From positions 3,328,481 through 3,392,480 of the forward strand of contig OY282383.1 of NCBI GenBank assembly GCA_958295855.1: 64,000 bases of DNA, in the 5' to 3' direction. Shown here one piece after another: positions 35,138 to 43,613 of the stretch (its first letter is position 1; the number at the start of each line of letters is the position of its first letter). The stretch is from an uncultured Poribacteria bacterium (GTDB lineage: Bacteria > Poribacteria > WGA-4E > WGA-3G). The notes beneath the pieces were generated by a model. The model was not told where the DNA came from. It saw only the letters and a list, made by a program, of their open reading frames with translations, and did no database searches. Position numbers and translations under genes: made by a program.

Positions 35138-35617
35138 TTATTTCGTCTGCTCATCCGAGGGCGTACTGGTTGTTTCTCCAGCATCTTTTTTCTGTGTTCG
35201 TGATTTCGCAATTCTGGGGGGCAGCCCGTTGTCCAACACACCTAAAAGGGTTAGGTGGAGTTGCGCTCGGGTTGGCAGCGTCTGAATCAGCACATCTTCA
35301 GCCTCCTCAATCCGTGCCTGTAGTTCCTTCCGTTTCGCGCGGAATTGATCCAACATTTCTTGAATATCTGCCTCTTCGGCAAGCGAATCTTTTGCGAGCC
35401 TATTCAATGTTTTCCACGCGTCAAGTGCCTGAATCTGTTTTTGCCGTTTCAGTTCCCACATTTCTTCAATTTGGGTTTTCTGCGCCTCCGTTACGCCGAG
35501 GTCTGCCAAGGTGATGCCCTTCTCTGTGTCCCCGTTCTTTTGTGCCCATGCGATAACGCCGCAGAGCACTACACACATCACAATGCCCACAGTTCGCTTT
35601 ATCCAAATGTTTTTCAT
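35138..35617 (-). CDS. Secreted helical protein, Spy/CpxP-like
   Basis: A 159-residue protein with a signal peptide (VGIVMCVVLCGVIAWAQ) and a helical body (LADLGVTEAQKTQIEEMWEL, then FRAKRKELQARIEEAEDVLI), the pattern of small periplasmic chaperone-like/heavy-metal-sensor proteins with LTxxQ motifs. Assignment is by pattern only. It converges on the tRNA gene with only six bases between them. Confidence 0.65.
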   Translation of the reverse strand: MKNIWIKRTVGIVMCVVLCGVIAWAQKNGDTEKGITLADLGVTEAQKTQIEEMWELKRQKQIQALDAWKTLNRLAKDSLAEEADIQEMLDQFRAKRKELQARIEEAEDVLIQTLPTRAQLHLTLLGVLDNGLPPRIAKSRTQKKDAGETTSTPSDEQTK

Positions 35618-35645
35618 GACTACTCCTCCTGTCTATATGGCGAAT

Positions 35646-35701
35646 GCACGTCGCTTATGGGCACAGGTGGTATTTGCCCCTGCTTTGCAGGGGTTTATAC
35701 C
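35646..35701. repeat. GCACGTCGCTTATGGGC motif plus GC-palindrome repeat (family A)
   Basis: The motif at 35646-35662 is followed by GGTATTTG, CCCCTGC-TTT-GCAGGGG, TTTATACC (35669-35701). The same pairing occurs at 964-1022. Confidence 0.8.
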
Positions 35702-36021
35702 CTTCGCCGCAAAGCTTTGCAAGCCAATATTGACAATATAATAACACAATAGGCGAGAAATGTCAAGGTTAAACAGATTTTACTCACAGCTATTCGGTTC
35801 TCCATGCTTTAGTCCCGTAGGGTGTCTAGCAGCGGTGTCTCGTTCGTTCTTTAGGCCCGTAGGTACGCCATGTGTCTAAATCCGATAGGGGCCCTACGCC
35901 TCGAAAATAAAAACGAAATGCCCCTAGAATTGTGTTGACATCTATAGAAAGTTGATTTATCCACTCCCTGTTTTCAAAACCCCATGCTTCAGCGTGGGGA
36001 TGTAGAAAACGCAAAAAACAG

Positions 36022-36050
36022 TTGCATGACTTTGCAAAATAGTGTATAAT
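36022..36050 (+). promoter_or_regulatory. tnpB promoter
   Basis: TTGCAT, 17 bases, TATAAT. Confidence 0.65.
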
Positions 36051-36145
36051 ACTCACAGCATTGTTGGTAGAGATTTGCATCCGCGTCGCAAGGCGCGGTC
36101 TCTACCACAGCCGTATGCAAACGGGAACAATGCTGGAGAAAAACA

Positions 36146-37318
36146 ATGCGAACCTTTAAATACAAAATACAATCTCATAAACGTAACAGGCATTTGATGT
36201 CTAATACGCGTCTCATCAGTCAGGTTCATAACCACTTCATTGCTCTGTCCCGTAGGCACTACCGTATCTACGGGAAGTATGAAGGTTACAAACGCGCGAA
36301 TTACTATCGCCTCGCCAAGCACCTGACGAAGTTGAAGCGTCTTCCGAAGTTTTTCCACTGGAAGAAACCGCCTGCGTGGGCTTTGCAAGAGTGCCTGAAA
36401 CGCATTGAGCGGGGTTACATCAACTTCTTTGAGCGCCGGGCGAAGCGTCCTCCCAAGTTCAAGGGGTGGCGTAAATACCGCTCCATGACGTTTGCTGGCA
36501 CGCAGGTTAAAATAGAACAGGTATCTGATAAATTGTGTGACAAAAGACGTGTTCCTGTTGCAAAAATACGCCTTGCTGGGCGTTGGTATCGCTTTTGGCT
36601 GCACCGTCCCCTCGAAGGCACCGTCAAACGCGTGACAGTCAAACGTGACACACTGGGCGATTGGTATCTCACCATCGTTACCGATGACGAAGGCTTGAGT
36701 CCCGAACCGAAGATGGGTAAGGCTGCTGGGTTTGATTTCGGTCTCAAAACCTTTCTCACCTGTTCTGATGGTAAGAAATACCCATCGCCACAATTCTATA
36801 AACAGTCTGCTGCCAAGGTTGCAAAAGCGAATCGAGCGTTGTCGCGAAAAAAGCGCGGTAGTCACAATCGTGAACGCGCACGCAAACACTACGCCCGAAC
36901 ACACCGCAAGATCACTCGCCAACGTGAAGACCATCACTGGAAACTGGCATTGCATCTCGTCCGTCTGTTTGACGTGTGTTTCTTTGAGGACTTGAACCTC
37001 AAAGGTATGAAACGCCTCTGGGGAAAGAAAATATCGGACCTCGGCTTCGGTGACTTCATGCAAAAGATACGATGGCAGGCACATAAACGATGCAAGCGTG
37101 TGGAAACCATCGGACGTTGGGAAGCCACAACTCCGATATGCCACAATTGTGGACAGCGTGTGATGTTTCTGGAACTCAAAGACCGGGAGTGGTATTGTCA
37201 TGTGTGTAAAACCCTGCATGATAGAGATGTGAATGCGGCGATAAACATTCTTAAGGTTGGGATATCAACCTTTGGCGGAGAGGGTATAAGACTCGCCTCG
37301 GCGAGCACCCCTTGTTGA
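36146..37318 (+). CDS. tnpB: TnpB, RNA-guided nuclease of IS200/IS605
   Basis: A 390-residue protein, full length for the family. The RuvC triad is intact: Asp197 in GFDFGLKTFLTC, Glu281 in FFEDLNLKG, Asp361 in HDRDVNAAINIL. The zinc finger has Cys332, Cys335, Cys351 and Cys354. The N-terminal wedge/REC part is basic (MRTFKYKIQSHKRNRH). TnpB proteins cut DNA guided by an RNA from the element's right end and so favour retention of the element (established for the family). No Y1 transposase is present in the window. Confidence 0.93.
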   Translation: MRTFKYKIQSHKRNRHLMSNTRLISQVHNHFIALSRRHYRIYGKYEGYKRANYYRLAKHLTKLKRLPKFFHWKKPPAWALQECLKRIERGYINFFERRAKRPPKFKGWRKYRSMTFAGTQVKIEQVSDKLCDKRRVPVAKIRLAGRWYRFWLHRPLEGTVKRVTVKRDTLGDWYLTIVTDDEGLSPEPKMGKAAGFDFGLKTFLTCSDGKKYPSPQFYKQSAAKVAKANRALSRKKRGSHNRERARKHYARTHRKITRQREDHHWKLALHLVRLFDVCFFEDLNLKGMKRLWGKKISDLGFGDFMQKIRWQAHKRCKRVETIGRWEATTPICHNCGQRVMFLELKDREWYCHVCKTLHDRDVNAAINILKVGISTFGGEGIRLASASTPC

Positions 37319-37390
37319 TACCACAATCCACCTTGCTGGCACGGGGTAAGAGGTTTCCCCACTGCTTCAGCTGGGGGAGTATATCACTCG

Positions 37391-37570
37391 GCGGTCCAAT
37401 TTACAGTCTTGGAACGAGAGGGAATGGTGCTAGTAACAGATCTGCCAGCACATCTGCCTGTCCTCGTGGGGCACATGGTTTTGGAAGAACTTGATCTCTG
37501 TCTGGACATCAGAAAAGGGTTAATCTATAATCCCGACCACGGCGATGAATGGATTGAAGACCAGCTCTGA
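37391..37570 (+). pseudogene. 3' remnant of a clan AA (retropepsin-like) aspartic protease gene
   Basis: An open frame of 59 codons from directly after the IS right end to a TGA. It contains VTDLPAHLPVLVGHMVLEEL, then LCLDIRKGLIYNPDHGDEW, the C-terminal half (hydrophobic-Gly loop and ILG-like strand) of the small bacterial retropepsin-like proteases. No N-terminal half with a DTGA motif can be found upstream of the IS, so the rest was deleted or lies elsewhere. Confidence 0.6.
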
Positions 37571-37654
37571 CAAGGCGTTCTTCGGTATGAGCGAGCGGGC
37601 CCCGCAACCTTGCTAACGCCGCAGGATAAAATAACCTTCTGTATTCCTGTCTTG

Positions 37655-37969
37655 ATGTACGAAATTTACCAACATTCGCAAGCCACTAGCGTGGGAAGGA
37701 GGCGCACATTGGAAAAGATTCGTGAACTGGCCTCACTATTAGAATCAGGGATTGAAGACTACGACAGTCAACTGAAAATGCTTCAGGCAGAGCGGTTGAA
37801 ATATATCCGCCTCTCCATGACAGACGGATTCGGCACTGGTGAAGGAGAATCTAAGAATTCGTGGCTCCTTCATCTTAAGCAACTTGAAGATTCATTGACA
37901 CTCCGACGGAACAGCCTCCGGCAGGCAATTCGCGAGGCTGCAGACGATATTCAGAAAGTGGAAAAATAA
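37655..37969 (+). CDS. Small coiled-coil protein
   Basis: About 104 residues from the ATG at 37655; a TTG at 37610 is the other option, and neither has a good Shine-Dalgarno. The body is helical and charged (GRRRTLEKIRELASLLESG, LHLKQLEDSLTLRRNSLRQA). The stop overlaps the ATG of the 1300-aa gene by one base (TAATG), which suggests coupled translation. I do not recognise a family. Confidence 0.55.
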   Translation: MYEIYQHSQATSVGRRRTLEKIRELASLLESGIEDYDSQLKMLQAERLKYIRLSMTDGFGTGEGESKNSWLLHLKQLEDSLTLRRNSLRQAIREAADDIQKVEK

Positions 37970-40900
37970 TGCAATATCCTTTATCTCGTTCAAACATGCA
38001 TATCCTGTGTATACTCCTATTGGCTTTACTTTCTGCTGTTTGCAATGCTGTTGCACAACAAACGAACAGTAGCGAGCTTATTGAAGCCGCAATTCGGCAT
38101 CAGAATCTGGGGTTAGCGTATCTGGAAGAATCTCAACCCTCTAAAGCGGTGCCAGAGTTTGAGGCACTGATTGAACTGCTACCTGAGGAAGCAATCGGTT
38201 ATGGTAACCTTGCCGTCGCGCATTTACGGCTGCAGCAAGGAGAGACAGCGGAGGTATGGGTTAAGCGAGGGCTCCAAGCGGCACCGATGAATAGCCAGCT
38301 ACACTTCATCTTGTCGGAAGTCTACCAATTACACGGGCAGAGCACATTGGCACTAGAAGCAATGAAGGAAGCAGTCCGATTGGCACCCGATGAATTGGAG
38401 TTTCGTTACAAACTGGTGCGCCACTATCTCGGACAGCGAAACAATCCCGAAGCACAGCAAGAGGCGGCTACACATTTACAAGAACTTCACACCCGGTCAC
38501 CGGTGAATGTTGTGGTGCTGTTGAAGTTGACACAAGTACTTGTAGCGCGAGGGCAAAGGGTATCACCCCGCAAAGCGGGGAACATACCCTCACTGGAACG
38601 TGCCAAAAGCCTCACTCAGGAATTGATGCTCCTTTTAGGGGATACCGATGCAGAAAAGTTGGCGTACCTCACACAAGGGATAACCGCAATAGAGCAAGGT
38701 GACATCAAGACAGCTTCGCGAAATATCCGAATTTTTGAGAACTTGCACCGCGCAAGCCCACGGTATCAGCAGGGCATCGGCGAATTGGTAACCGACATCC
38801 TTGGGCATCCCATTGAGGCGTTCAGTCCAGGATTCAAATCTCGGATTATTGCCAAGCAGAACCCACCTATCGAGGTGGAATTTGTTGATGTCACCGAACA
38901 ACTTGGACTGAGGGTGCAATCCCCCGCAAAGCAGGGGAAACAGCCACCTGCCAATGTGGCCCGCCCACCCGTTGTGGGAGGTGTGCCTACGAATGGCGCA
39001 AGCGTTTCGCTAATTGACTACGATGGCGATGGAAACCTTGACCTGTATACAGCACCAACAGGAATGCTCTTTCGGAATACCGGTGGGCAGTTTGCACCTG
39101 TTCAACAATTTCAAGAATTGTTCACCACTATTTTCAATAGTGGGAAACTTCTAGTAGAACAAGATGGGATATCGCCCCGCAAAGCGGGGGAGAATCCTTT
39201 ACCTTTAAATCCACACACCGTAGCGTTTGCAGATCTCAATAAAGATGGGACACAAGATTTCCTACTGCAAACCCTCAATGGGATAACATATCTCCGGATA
39301 GAGCATGCGCCAACGGAAAGCGGGCATAAGGGTATCACCCCGCAAAGCGGGGAAAATACCACCTACGGCACGCGGAGCGTGCCTACTACTTTTGCATCCG
39401 GGAATTGGGTGGTATCTCGCCTCGTTCAATATGAGCAGACAGGAACAGAAACGGGTATACTCCACCCGGTTGATTTTGACCATGACGGGGATCTGGATCT
39501 CTTTTCAGGGCGAGCTAGCGTCGCGATGTACCAGAATAACGGTAATTTGACATTCACCGATGTCACAGAACAAACCTTTGTAAAAACAGATACAAAAAGT
39601 TTAACTGCTATTGAAAATAGTGGCAAACCGTCCATCTCCATAGCACAGCCTGTGCCTAACAATGCACTGTCCGCTGATTTTGATGACGACGGCGACATAG
39701 ACATCTTTATCACACATCGCGAAACGGGATGCACGCTTTACGATAACCTACGCCAGGGCAGACTCCGCGCGGTCACCGACGAAACAGGAATTTCGCAGGA
39801 GGCTTCCTACACTGCAGCTGCCGCCGGAGATTATGACAACGATGGGGATGTCGACCTATTCTTGGCTACGGCTGAGCGTATCCACCTCTACCGCAATAGA
39901 GGTGACGGCAGTTTTGTTGAGGCACTGGGTTCGCAGGCAAGCGTCCGAGAGCTGCCTCCTGCGCTACTAAAAAATCTGGATTATGATAATGATGGGTTTG
40001 TTGATATATGGGTTAGCGGACAACACGGCATGTTCCTGTTTCGGAACGATGGGACCGGACAGTTTATGGAACCTTACCCTTTAATACAAAATGTCACACC
40101 GGCGGGAGACGCACTGTTGCATAGTGCAAACGTCGGTGCCGTCGGCGATTACGACAATGACGGAGCTCTAGATCTCTTTTTTATCGACGGTGAAGGCCAA
40201 CTCCGCGCATTGCAAAACAGGGGCGGAAATCAAAACAACTGGATCCAAATCAAATTGGAAGGCATTACCGCCGGGAATAACAAAATTAATAGGGATGGCA
40301 TCGGCTCGAAACTGGAGGTAAAAGTTGGCGCTCTGTATCAATTGCAGTATGTGTCACAACAGGTTTCACATTTTGGGTTAGGGGCGTTTGACGCAGCGGA
40401 TGTCGTTCGCGTCGTCTGGACGAACGGCGTACCGCAAAACGTTATCACACCGAAAGCCAAACAACGGATTCTGGAGAAACAGATATTAAAAGGCTCCTGT
40501 CCCTTTCTGTACGTCTACGATGGCGAGAAGTATCAATTCATCACCGACCTGCTTTGGCGCGCCCCGCTCGGGCTCATTACGTCCATGGGGTTTGTCGCCC
40601 CGGATGAGACAAAAGATTTTGTGAAAATTCCCCGTACACAAATTCAACCAAAGGACGGCAAATATTCAATGCAAATCACAGAGGAGCTTTGGGAGACTGC
40701 CTATTTTGACCAGGTGAAATTGATAGCCGTCGACCATCCGGCAGGCACTGAGATCTTTGTGAATGAACAGTATACGCCGCCCCCATTTGCAGAATTCAAG
40801 GTATACGGTGTCTCGGAGAAACACCACCCCAAATCTGCTGTGACTCATCAAGGAAAAGAGGTGTCCGATGCCTTAAAAGCGTTTGATTACCACTATGCCG

Positions 40901-41871
40901 TTGAACACGCCCCCGGTGCCTACCAAGGCGTTGTTGAACCGCATGCAATTATCCTTGACCTTTCCGTAGAGCAAAGAGATAAAAGGAAAGTAGTAGGCAC
41001 ACTCCGCCGTGCCGTTAAACCAAGAGAAGATGAACCCCAAAAGGTAATAACCCCCGCAAAGCGGGGGCAAGTTCCTTTAACACTATTCCTCAGCGGTTGG
41101 ATTTTCCCGACGGATACCAGCATCAACGTCGCGCTCTTCCAAAACCCATCAATTAACCCTCGTTTCCCGTCAGTTTCAGTGAAGGATGAAGCAGGTCTAT
41201 GGCACACCGTCATTGAGATGATCGGCTTGCCCGCCGGTAAAAACAAGACAATCACCGTAGATCTGACCGGCAAATTTCTGTCCGACGACCGGCACGTTCG
41301 GATTGAAACCGATTTGCAGATTTACTGGGACGCAGCGTTTTTTACCGTCGGTGAACAGGGGGTGCCTATGGAAATCACAACCTTGACTCCGGATAGCGCG
41401 GCCCTGCACTACCGCGGCTTCTCCGAGATGTACCGACCAACGCCTCACGGCCCGCATCTGTTCGACTACCAAAAGGTGACGACAACGGCACAGTGGCGCG
41501 ACCTCGCGGGCAATTACACGCGTTACGGCGATGTGAACCCGTTATTGCAAAAGGTTGATGATATGTACGTTATCCTCAACGCGGGAGACGAAATCACAGT
41601 TGAATTCGATGCGGCGCGACTGCCACAACTAAAAACTGGCTGGGTACGCGATTTTATCTTCTATAGCGACGGGTGGGACAAAGATGGCGACATCAATACC
41701 CTCACATCACAAACGGTGGAACCGCTGCCGTTTCATGGCATGTCCGCTTACCCCTATCCGGATACGGAAAGTTATCCTAACGATGAAGCACACCGGCGGT
41801 ATCGGCACAAATACAACACGCGGCGTGTAGAACATCGGTTACCCCCACTAGAGAAAATACGCAACGAATAG
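37969..41871 (+). CDS. Secreted TPR / FG-GAP-VCBS / ASPIC-UnbV protein
   Basis: A 1300-residue protein with a signal peptide (MHILCILLLALLSAVCNAVAQ). Residues 35-270 are TPR repeats (LGLAYLEESQPSKAVPEFEAL, AVAHLRLQQGETAEVWVKRGL). Residues 320-760 hold Asp-rich calcium-type FG-GAP/VCBS repeats (DYDGDGNLDLYTA, DFDHDGDLDLFSG, DFDDDGDIDIFIT, DYDNDGDVDLFLA, DYDNDGALDLFFI). An ASPIC/UnbV domain (GIGSKLEVKVGALYQLQYV, HFGLGAFDAADVVRVVW) follows, then a C-terminal domain I do not recognise. At least eight palindromic repeats of three families are read in frame (near residues 200, 315, 384, 399, 454, 464, 543, 1006 and 1025). It is probably extracellular or cell-surface; the partner is unknown. Confidence 0.88.
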   Translation: MQYPLSRSNMHILCILLLALLSAVCNAVAQQTNSSELIEAAIRHQNLGLAYLEESQPSKAVPEFEALIELLPEEAIGYGNLAVAHLRLQQGETAEVWVKRGLQAAPMNSQLHFILSEVYQLHGQSTLALEAMKEAVRLAPDELEFRYKLVRHYLGQRNNPEAQQEAATHLQELHTRSPVNVVVLLKLTQVLVARGQRVSPRKAGNIPSLERAKSLTQELMLLLGDTDAEKLAYLTQGITAIEQGDIKTASRNIRIFENLHRASPRYQQGIGELVTDILGHPIEAFSPGFKSRIIAKQNPPIEVEFVDVTEQLGLRVQSPAKQGKQPPANVARPPVVGGVPTNGASVSLIDYDGDGNLDLYTAPTGMLFRNTGGQFAPVQQFQELFTTIFNSGKLLVEQDGISPRKAGENPLPLNPHTVAFADLNKDGTQDFLLQTLNGITYLRIEHAPTESGHKGITPQSGENTTYGTRSVPTTFASGNWVVSRLVQYEQTGTETGILHPVDFDHDGDLDLFSGRASVAMYQNNGNLTFTDVTEQTFVKTDTKSLTAIENSGKPSISIAQPVPNNALSADFDDDGDIDIFITHRETGCTLYDNLRQGRLRAVTDETGISQEASYTAAAAGDYDNDGDVDLFLATAERIHLYRNRGDGSFVEALGSQASVRELPPALLKNLDYDNDGFVDIWVSGQHGMFLFRNDGTGQFMEPYPLIQNVTPAGDALLHSANVGAVGDYDNDGALDLFFIDGEGQLRALQNRGGNQNNWIQIKLEGITAGNNKINRDGIGSKLEVKVGALYQLQYVSQQVSHFGLGAFDAADVVRVVWTNGVPQNVITPKAKQRILEKQILKGSCPFLYVYDGEKYQFITDLLWRAPLGLITSMGFVAPDETKDFVKIPRTQIQPKDGKYSMQITEELWETAYFDQVKLIAVDHPAGTEIFVNEQYTPPPFAEFKVYGVSEKHHPKSAVTHQGKEVSDALKAFDYHYAVEHAPGAYQGVVEPHAIILDLSVEQRDKRKVVGTLRRAVKPREDEPQKVITPAKRGQVPLTLFLSGWIFPTDTSINVALFQNPSINPRFPSVSVKDEAGLWHTVIEMIGLPAGKNKTITVDLTGKFLSDDRHVRIETDLQIYWDAAFFTVGEQGVPMEITTLTPDSAALHYRGFSEMYRPTPHGPHLFDYQKVTTTAQWRDLAGNYTRYGDVNPLLQKVDDMYVILNAGDEITVEFDAARLPQLKTGWVRDFIFYSDGWDKDGDINTLTSQTVEPLPFHGMSAYPYPDTESYPNDEAHRRYRHKYNTRRVEHRLPPLEKIRNE
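38568..38589. repeat. Family A repeat in frame in the 1300-aa gene (i)
   Basis: GGTATCA, CCCCGC-AAA-GCGGGG, AACATACC; the frame reads RVSPRKAGNIPS. Confidence 0.85.
38913..38948. repeat. Family A repeat in frame in the 1300-aa gene (ii)
   Basis: Imperfect outer flanks, core CCCCCGC-AAA-GCAGGGG with one mismatch; frame reads VQSPAKQGKQPP. Confidence 0.75.
39121..39150. repeat. Family B repeat in frame in the 1300-aa gene
   Basis: TTCACCACTATTTTCAATAG followed by TGGGAAACTT; the frame reads FTTIFNSGKL. Confidence 0.7.
39165..39197. repeat. Family A repeat in frame in the 1300-aa gene (iii)
   Basis: GGGATATCG, CCCCGC-AAA-GCGGGG, GAGAATCC; the frame reads GISPRKAGENPL. It starts 15 bases after the family B unit. 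Confidence 0.8.
39331..39392. repeat. Family A plus family C repeat in frame in the 1300-aa gene
   Basis: 39331-39360 is family A (GGTATCA, CCCCGC-AAA-GCGGGG, AAAATACC) and 39361-39392 is family C (ACGGCACGCGGAGCGTGCCT). Frame reads GITPQSGENTTYGTRSVPTT. Confidence 0.75.
39598..39630. repeat. Family B repeat, second in-frame copy in the 1300-aa gene
   Basis: AGTTTAACTGCTATTGAAAA followed by TAGTGGCAAAC; frame reads LTAIENSGKPS, close to the kinase copy (FTTIENSGKPP). Confidence 0.7.
40987..41022. repeat. Family C repeat in frame in the 1300-aa gene
   Basis: AAGTAGTAGGCACACTCCGC then CGTGCCGTTAAACC; frame reads KVVGTLRRAVKP. Confidence 0.7.
41043..41075. repeat. Family A repeat in frame in the 1300-aa gene (iv)
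   Basis: GGTAATAA, CCCCCGC-AAA-GCGGGGG, CAAGTTCC; frame reads VITPAKRGQVP. Confidence 0.8.
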
Positions 41872-41902
41872 AACACGCATTGAAAATGCGTGGTGAGGGC
41901 CT

Positions 41903-41929
41903 GTAGGAGCGATCTCCGAATCGCGACCG
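41903..41929. repeat. GTAGGAGC...AATCGCGA repeat (family D variant), copy 2
   Basis: GTAGGAGCGATCTCCGAATC then GCGACC. Confidence 0.7.
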
Positions 41930-41965
41930 CCCATCCGACAACGTCTCGATTCTATCCGTTAATTC

Positions 41966-42080
41966 GAAAGAAACGCCCTAGAACCAAAAAGAAACCCGAT
42001 TTTGACACAAAGGTGACTACCCCCGCAAAGCGGGGGTGTATACCATTGGGAAAAATCGGAGCAGAAACCCAATTGACGAA
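41966..42080. repeat. Family E repeat with a family A unit inserted
   Basis: GAAACGCCCTAGAACC...GAAACCCGATTTTGAC, then a family A unit (42012-42044), then AAAAATCGGAGCAGAAACCC. The copy at 62909-62990 is the same without the family A unit. Confidence 0.8.
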
Positions 42081-42178
42081 AACCTCACCTACATGCTGTT
42101 CTCAATGTTTACCGCAGTGAGGAACTTATACATATCTAACCAAACCTGCTCAAATCTCTCAGGTGGTTATCAGTAAAG

Positions 42179-42208
42179 GTATTAACCCTGCTTTGCAGGG
42201 CTTATACC
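42179..42208. repeat. Family A repeat in the IS right-end region, copy 1
   Basis: GGTATTAA, CCCTGC-TTT-GCAGGG, CTTATACC. The other IS copy has CCCCGC/GCGGGG at the same site (53037), a paired change. Confidence 0.85.
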
Positions 42209-42309
42209 GATTCACTCTTCCTCCTTCAACGTTCACTGCCTACCTGCGTAGGGCTAACACGAACTCCAGAGGCGTTTTGCGTCTCCCGCCTGCTACGGGC
42301 GACAAGTTT

Positions 42310-43398
42310 TTATGATGGACACAAATTGATGGCAGCGTTGACATCTCTGTCACACGTGAAACCACACTCACCGCAGTGGTAGGTACGTTCACTGAGATTC
42401 AGCTCCGCTTTTTTGTGTCCACACGAACTACACGTTTTACTGCTGGCAAAGAACATCGCGGCTTCCGTGATGGGAATGCCACGCCGCTCTGCCTTATACT
42501 TCAACATCGTCAAAAAGCGGGACAGGGAAGCGTCTGCTATGTGCTTTGCAAGTTTCTTGTTCTTTAGCAGGCCACTCACGTTTAACGTCTCTATACCGAT
42601 AGCCGATGCCTTCCGAACGATGCTGGTGCTTGCTTTATGATGACTATCCTCTCTGATGCAGGAGATGCGGTAGTGGACACTTGCCAGTCTGCGCTTCGCC
42701 TTCCGCCAGTTGTTAGACAGATATACCTTCCGTGACAGCGTTCGCCCAGCACGCCTCAACTTCCGCAAATGCACCTTCAGCGGCCGGCGGTTCTCATACT
42801 TTGTGCCATCACTACACGTTGCCAGCGTATTGATACCCACGTCAACGCCTATCGCGGGCTTATCATCCATCAGTGACATCTGCACCATCGTGTTTGCATC
42901 ATCGGTGTGTACCAAAATAGACACAAACCACTTATCATCTTTTCGAGAGACGACCCCACGGGATATATCGCCTGTCCAACGTAACTCCTCACACATGCGT
43001 ATCCAGTCTACCTTTGGTAGCCAGACACGCTGTTTGTGAACCCTTACGGAACCTTGGCCGTTATCTGCCTGGTAACTCTGTTTACCACTTCGGTTCTTCG
43101 GCACGGGGAATCGATTCTGTCCACTCCGCCATCGGGAGATGGCATCAGAGAAGTTGTGGATAGCATTCTTACTGGCGTTTTGTGACATCTCATCGCACCA
43201 AGGAAAGACTTCACGCTTTTTGGCGTTGAATTCCTTCTTGATGTCATACAACGTCTTCCAATTATCCGCGTCTAATCCGCTTTTGAACGAGGACAGCGCG
43301 GCGTTGTAGGCAACACGGGCATAACCGCAGTGCTGTGCAAGCAACGTCGCCTGCTTGTTGTTCGGATTGAGTTGAATCTTCTGCGTGCGCAGAGACAT
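42310..43398 (-). CDS. tnpB: TnpB-like nuclease, second family
   Basis: A 362-residue protein starting MSLRTQKIQLNPNN at 43398, where AAGGAAT gives a ribosome site; the frame is open to 43743 but that part includes a repeat and is unlikely to be protein. RuvC residues: Asp186 in VGVDVGINTLATC, Glu270 in GIETLNVSG, Asp352 in CDRDVNAAINL. Zinc finger Cys323, Cys326, Cys342 and Cys345. All catalytic residues are present, so it may be active. It is a different lineage from the TnpB at 36146. Confidence 0.9.
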   Translation of the reverse strand: MSLRTQKIQLNPNNKQATLLAQHCGYARVAYNAALSSFKSGLDADNWKTLYDIKKEFNAKKREVFPWCDEMSQNASKNAIHNFSDAISRWRSGQNRFPVPKNRSGKQSYQADNGQGSVRVHKQRVWLPKVDWIRMCEELRWTGDISRGVVSRKDDKWFVSILVHTDDANTMVQMSLMDDKPAIGVDVGINTLATCSDGTKYENRRPLKVHLRKLRRAGRTLSRKVYLSNNWRKAKRRLASVHYRISCIREDSHHKASTSIVRKASAIGIETLNVSGLLKNKKLAKHIADASLSRFLTMLKYKAERRGIPITEAAMFFASSKTCSSCGHKKAELNLSERTYHCGECGFTCDRDVNAAINLCPS

Positions 43399-43473
43399 AT
43401 TCAATTCCTTTTGTAGGGTTCGCAGGACGTGTTTTGCTGCCAGACTCTGGAAGTGGGCGGAGACAACAGCGGG

Positions 43474-43509
43474 TGGTATGCTTCCCCGCTTTGCGGGGCT
43501 ACATACCAC
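43474..43509. repeat. Family A repeat in the IS left end (filled site)
   Basis: 36 bases: TGGTATGCTT, CCCCGC-TTT-GCGGGG, CTACATACCAC. The other copy reads straight from GCGGG to ATGCTGAAG at 54372/54373. Confidence 0.9.
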
Positions 43510-43613
43510 ATGCTGAAGGAGTCTTTCTCCGCCCCACACGAGACTACCAGTATAACTGACTTCCAAAATAAATGCAAGCACTTTTTTCGCCTGAGAGATT
43601 TGATTAGATTTGT

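Larger units (their letters stand above)
35961..37388 (+). mobile_element. IS200/IS605-type element with intact tnpB
   Basis: Boundaries by comparison with the decayed copy. The left end starts after TTTAT at 35956-35960 with CCACTCCCTG and the ACCCCATGCTTCAGCGTGGGG hairpin. The right end is CCCCACTGCTTCAGCTGGGG, then GAGTATATCACT at 37388. Length 1428 bases, no tnpA. The segment from the end of tnpB to the right end is the expected source of the guide (omega/reRNA), with the guide read from the flank starting at 37389. TTTAT is a candidate target-adjacent motif, since it precedes both copies. Confidence 0.85.
41872..42309. other. Repeat-filled spacer and right end of the second IS family
   Basis: No gene. 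It contains a family D variant (41903), a family E unit carrying a nested family A unit (41966-42080), and the right-end region of the tnpB element (about 42126-42309) that shares blocks such as CAACGTTCACTGCCTAC with 52981-53170. Confidence 0.75.
42126..43560 (-). mobile_element. Second tnpB-only IS200/IS605-type element, copy 1
   Basis: Limits are approximate, from comparison with 52981-54425. The left end has GGGCGGAG...CTCCGCCC around a spacer (43455-43536). The right end has GTTCACTGCCTACC and ends near AGATATGTATAAG. Both copies carry a family A unit in the right-end region. No tnpA. Confidence 0.7.

Noticed and set aside
35780..35960. N-terminal half of the aspartic protease upstream of the IS
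   Set aside because: No DTGA-like motif or long frame is present in this segment in any frame.
36053..37219. 388-codon frame antisense to the intact tnpB
   Set aside because: It mirrors a strong coding frame with RuvC motifs on the other strand; similar shadows exist opposite the decayed copy.
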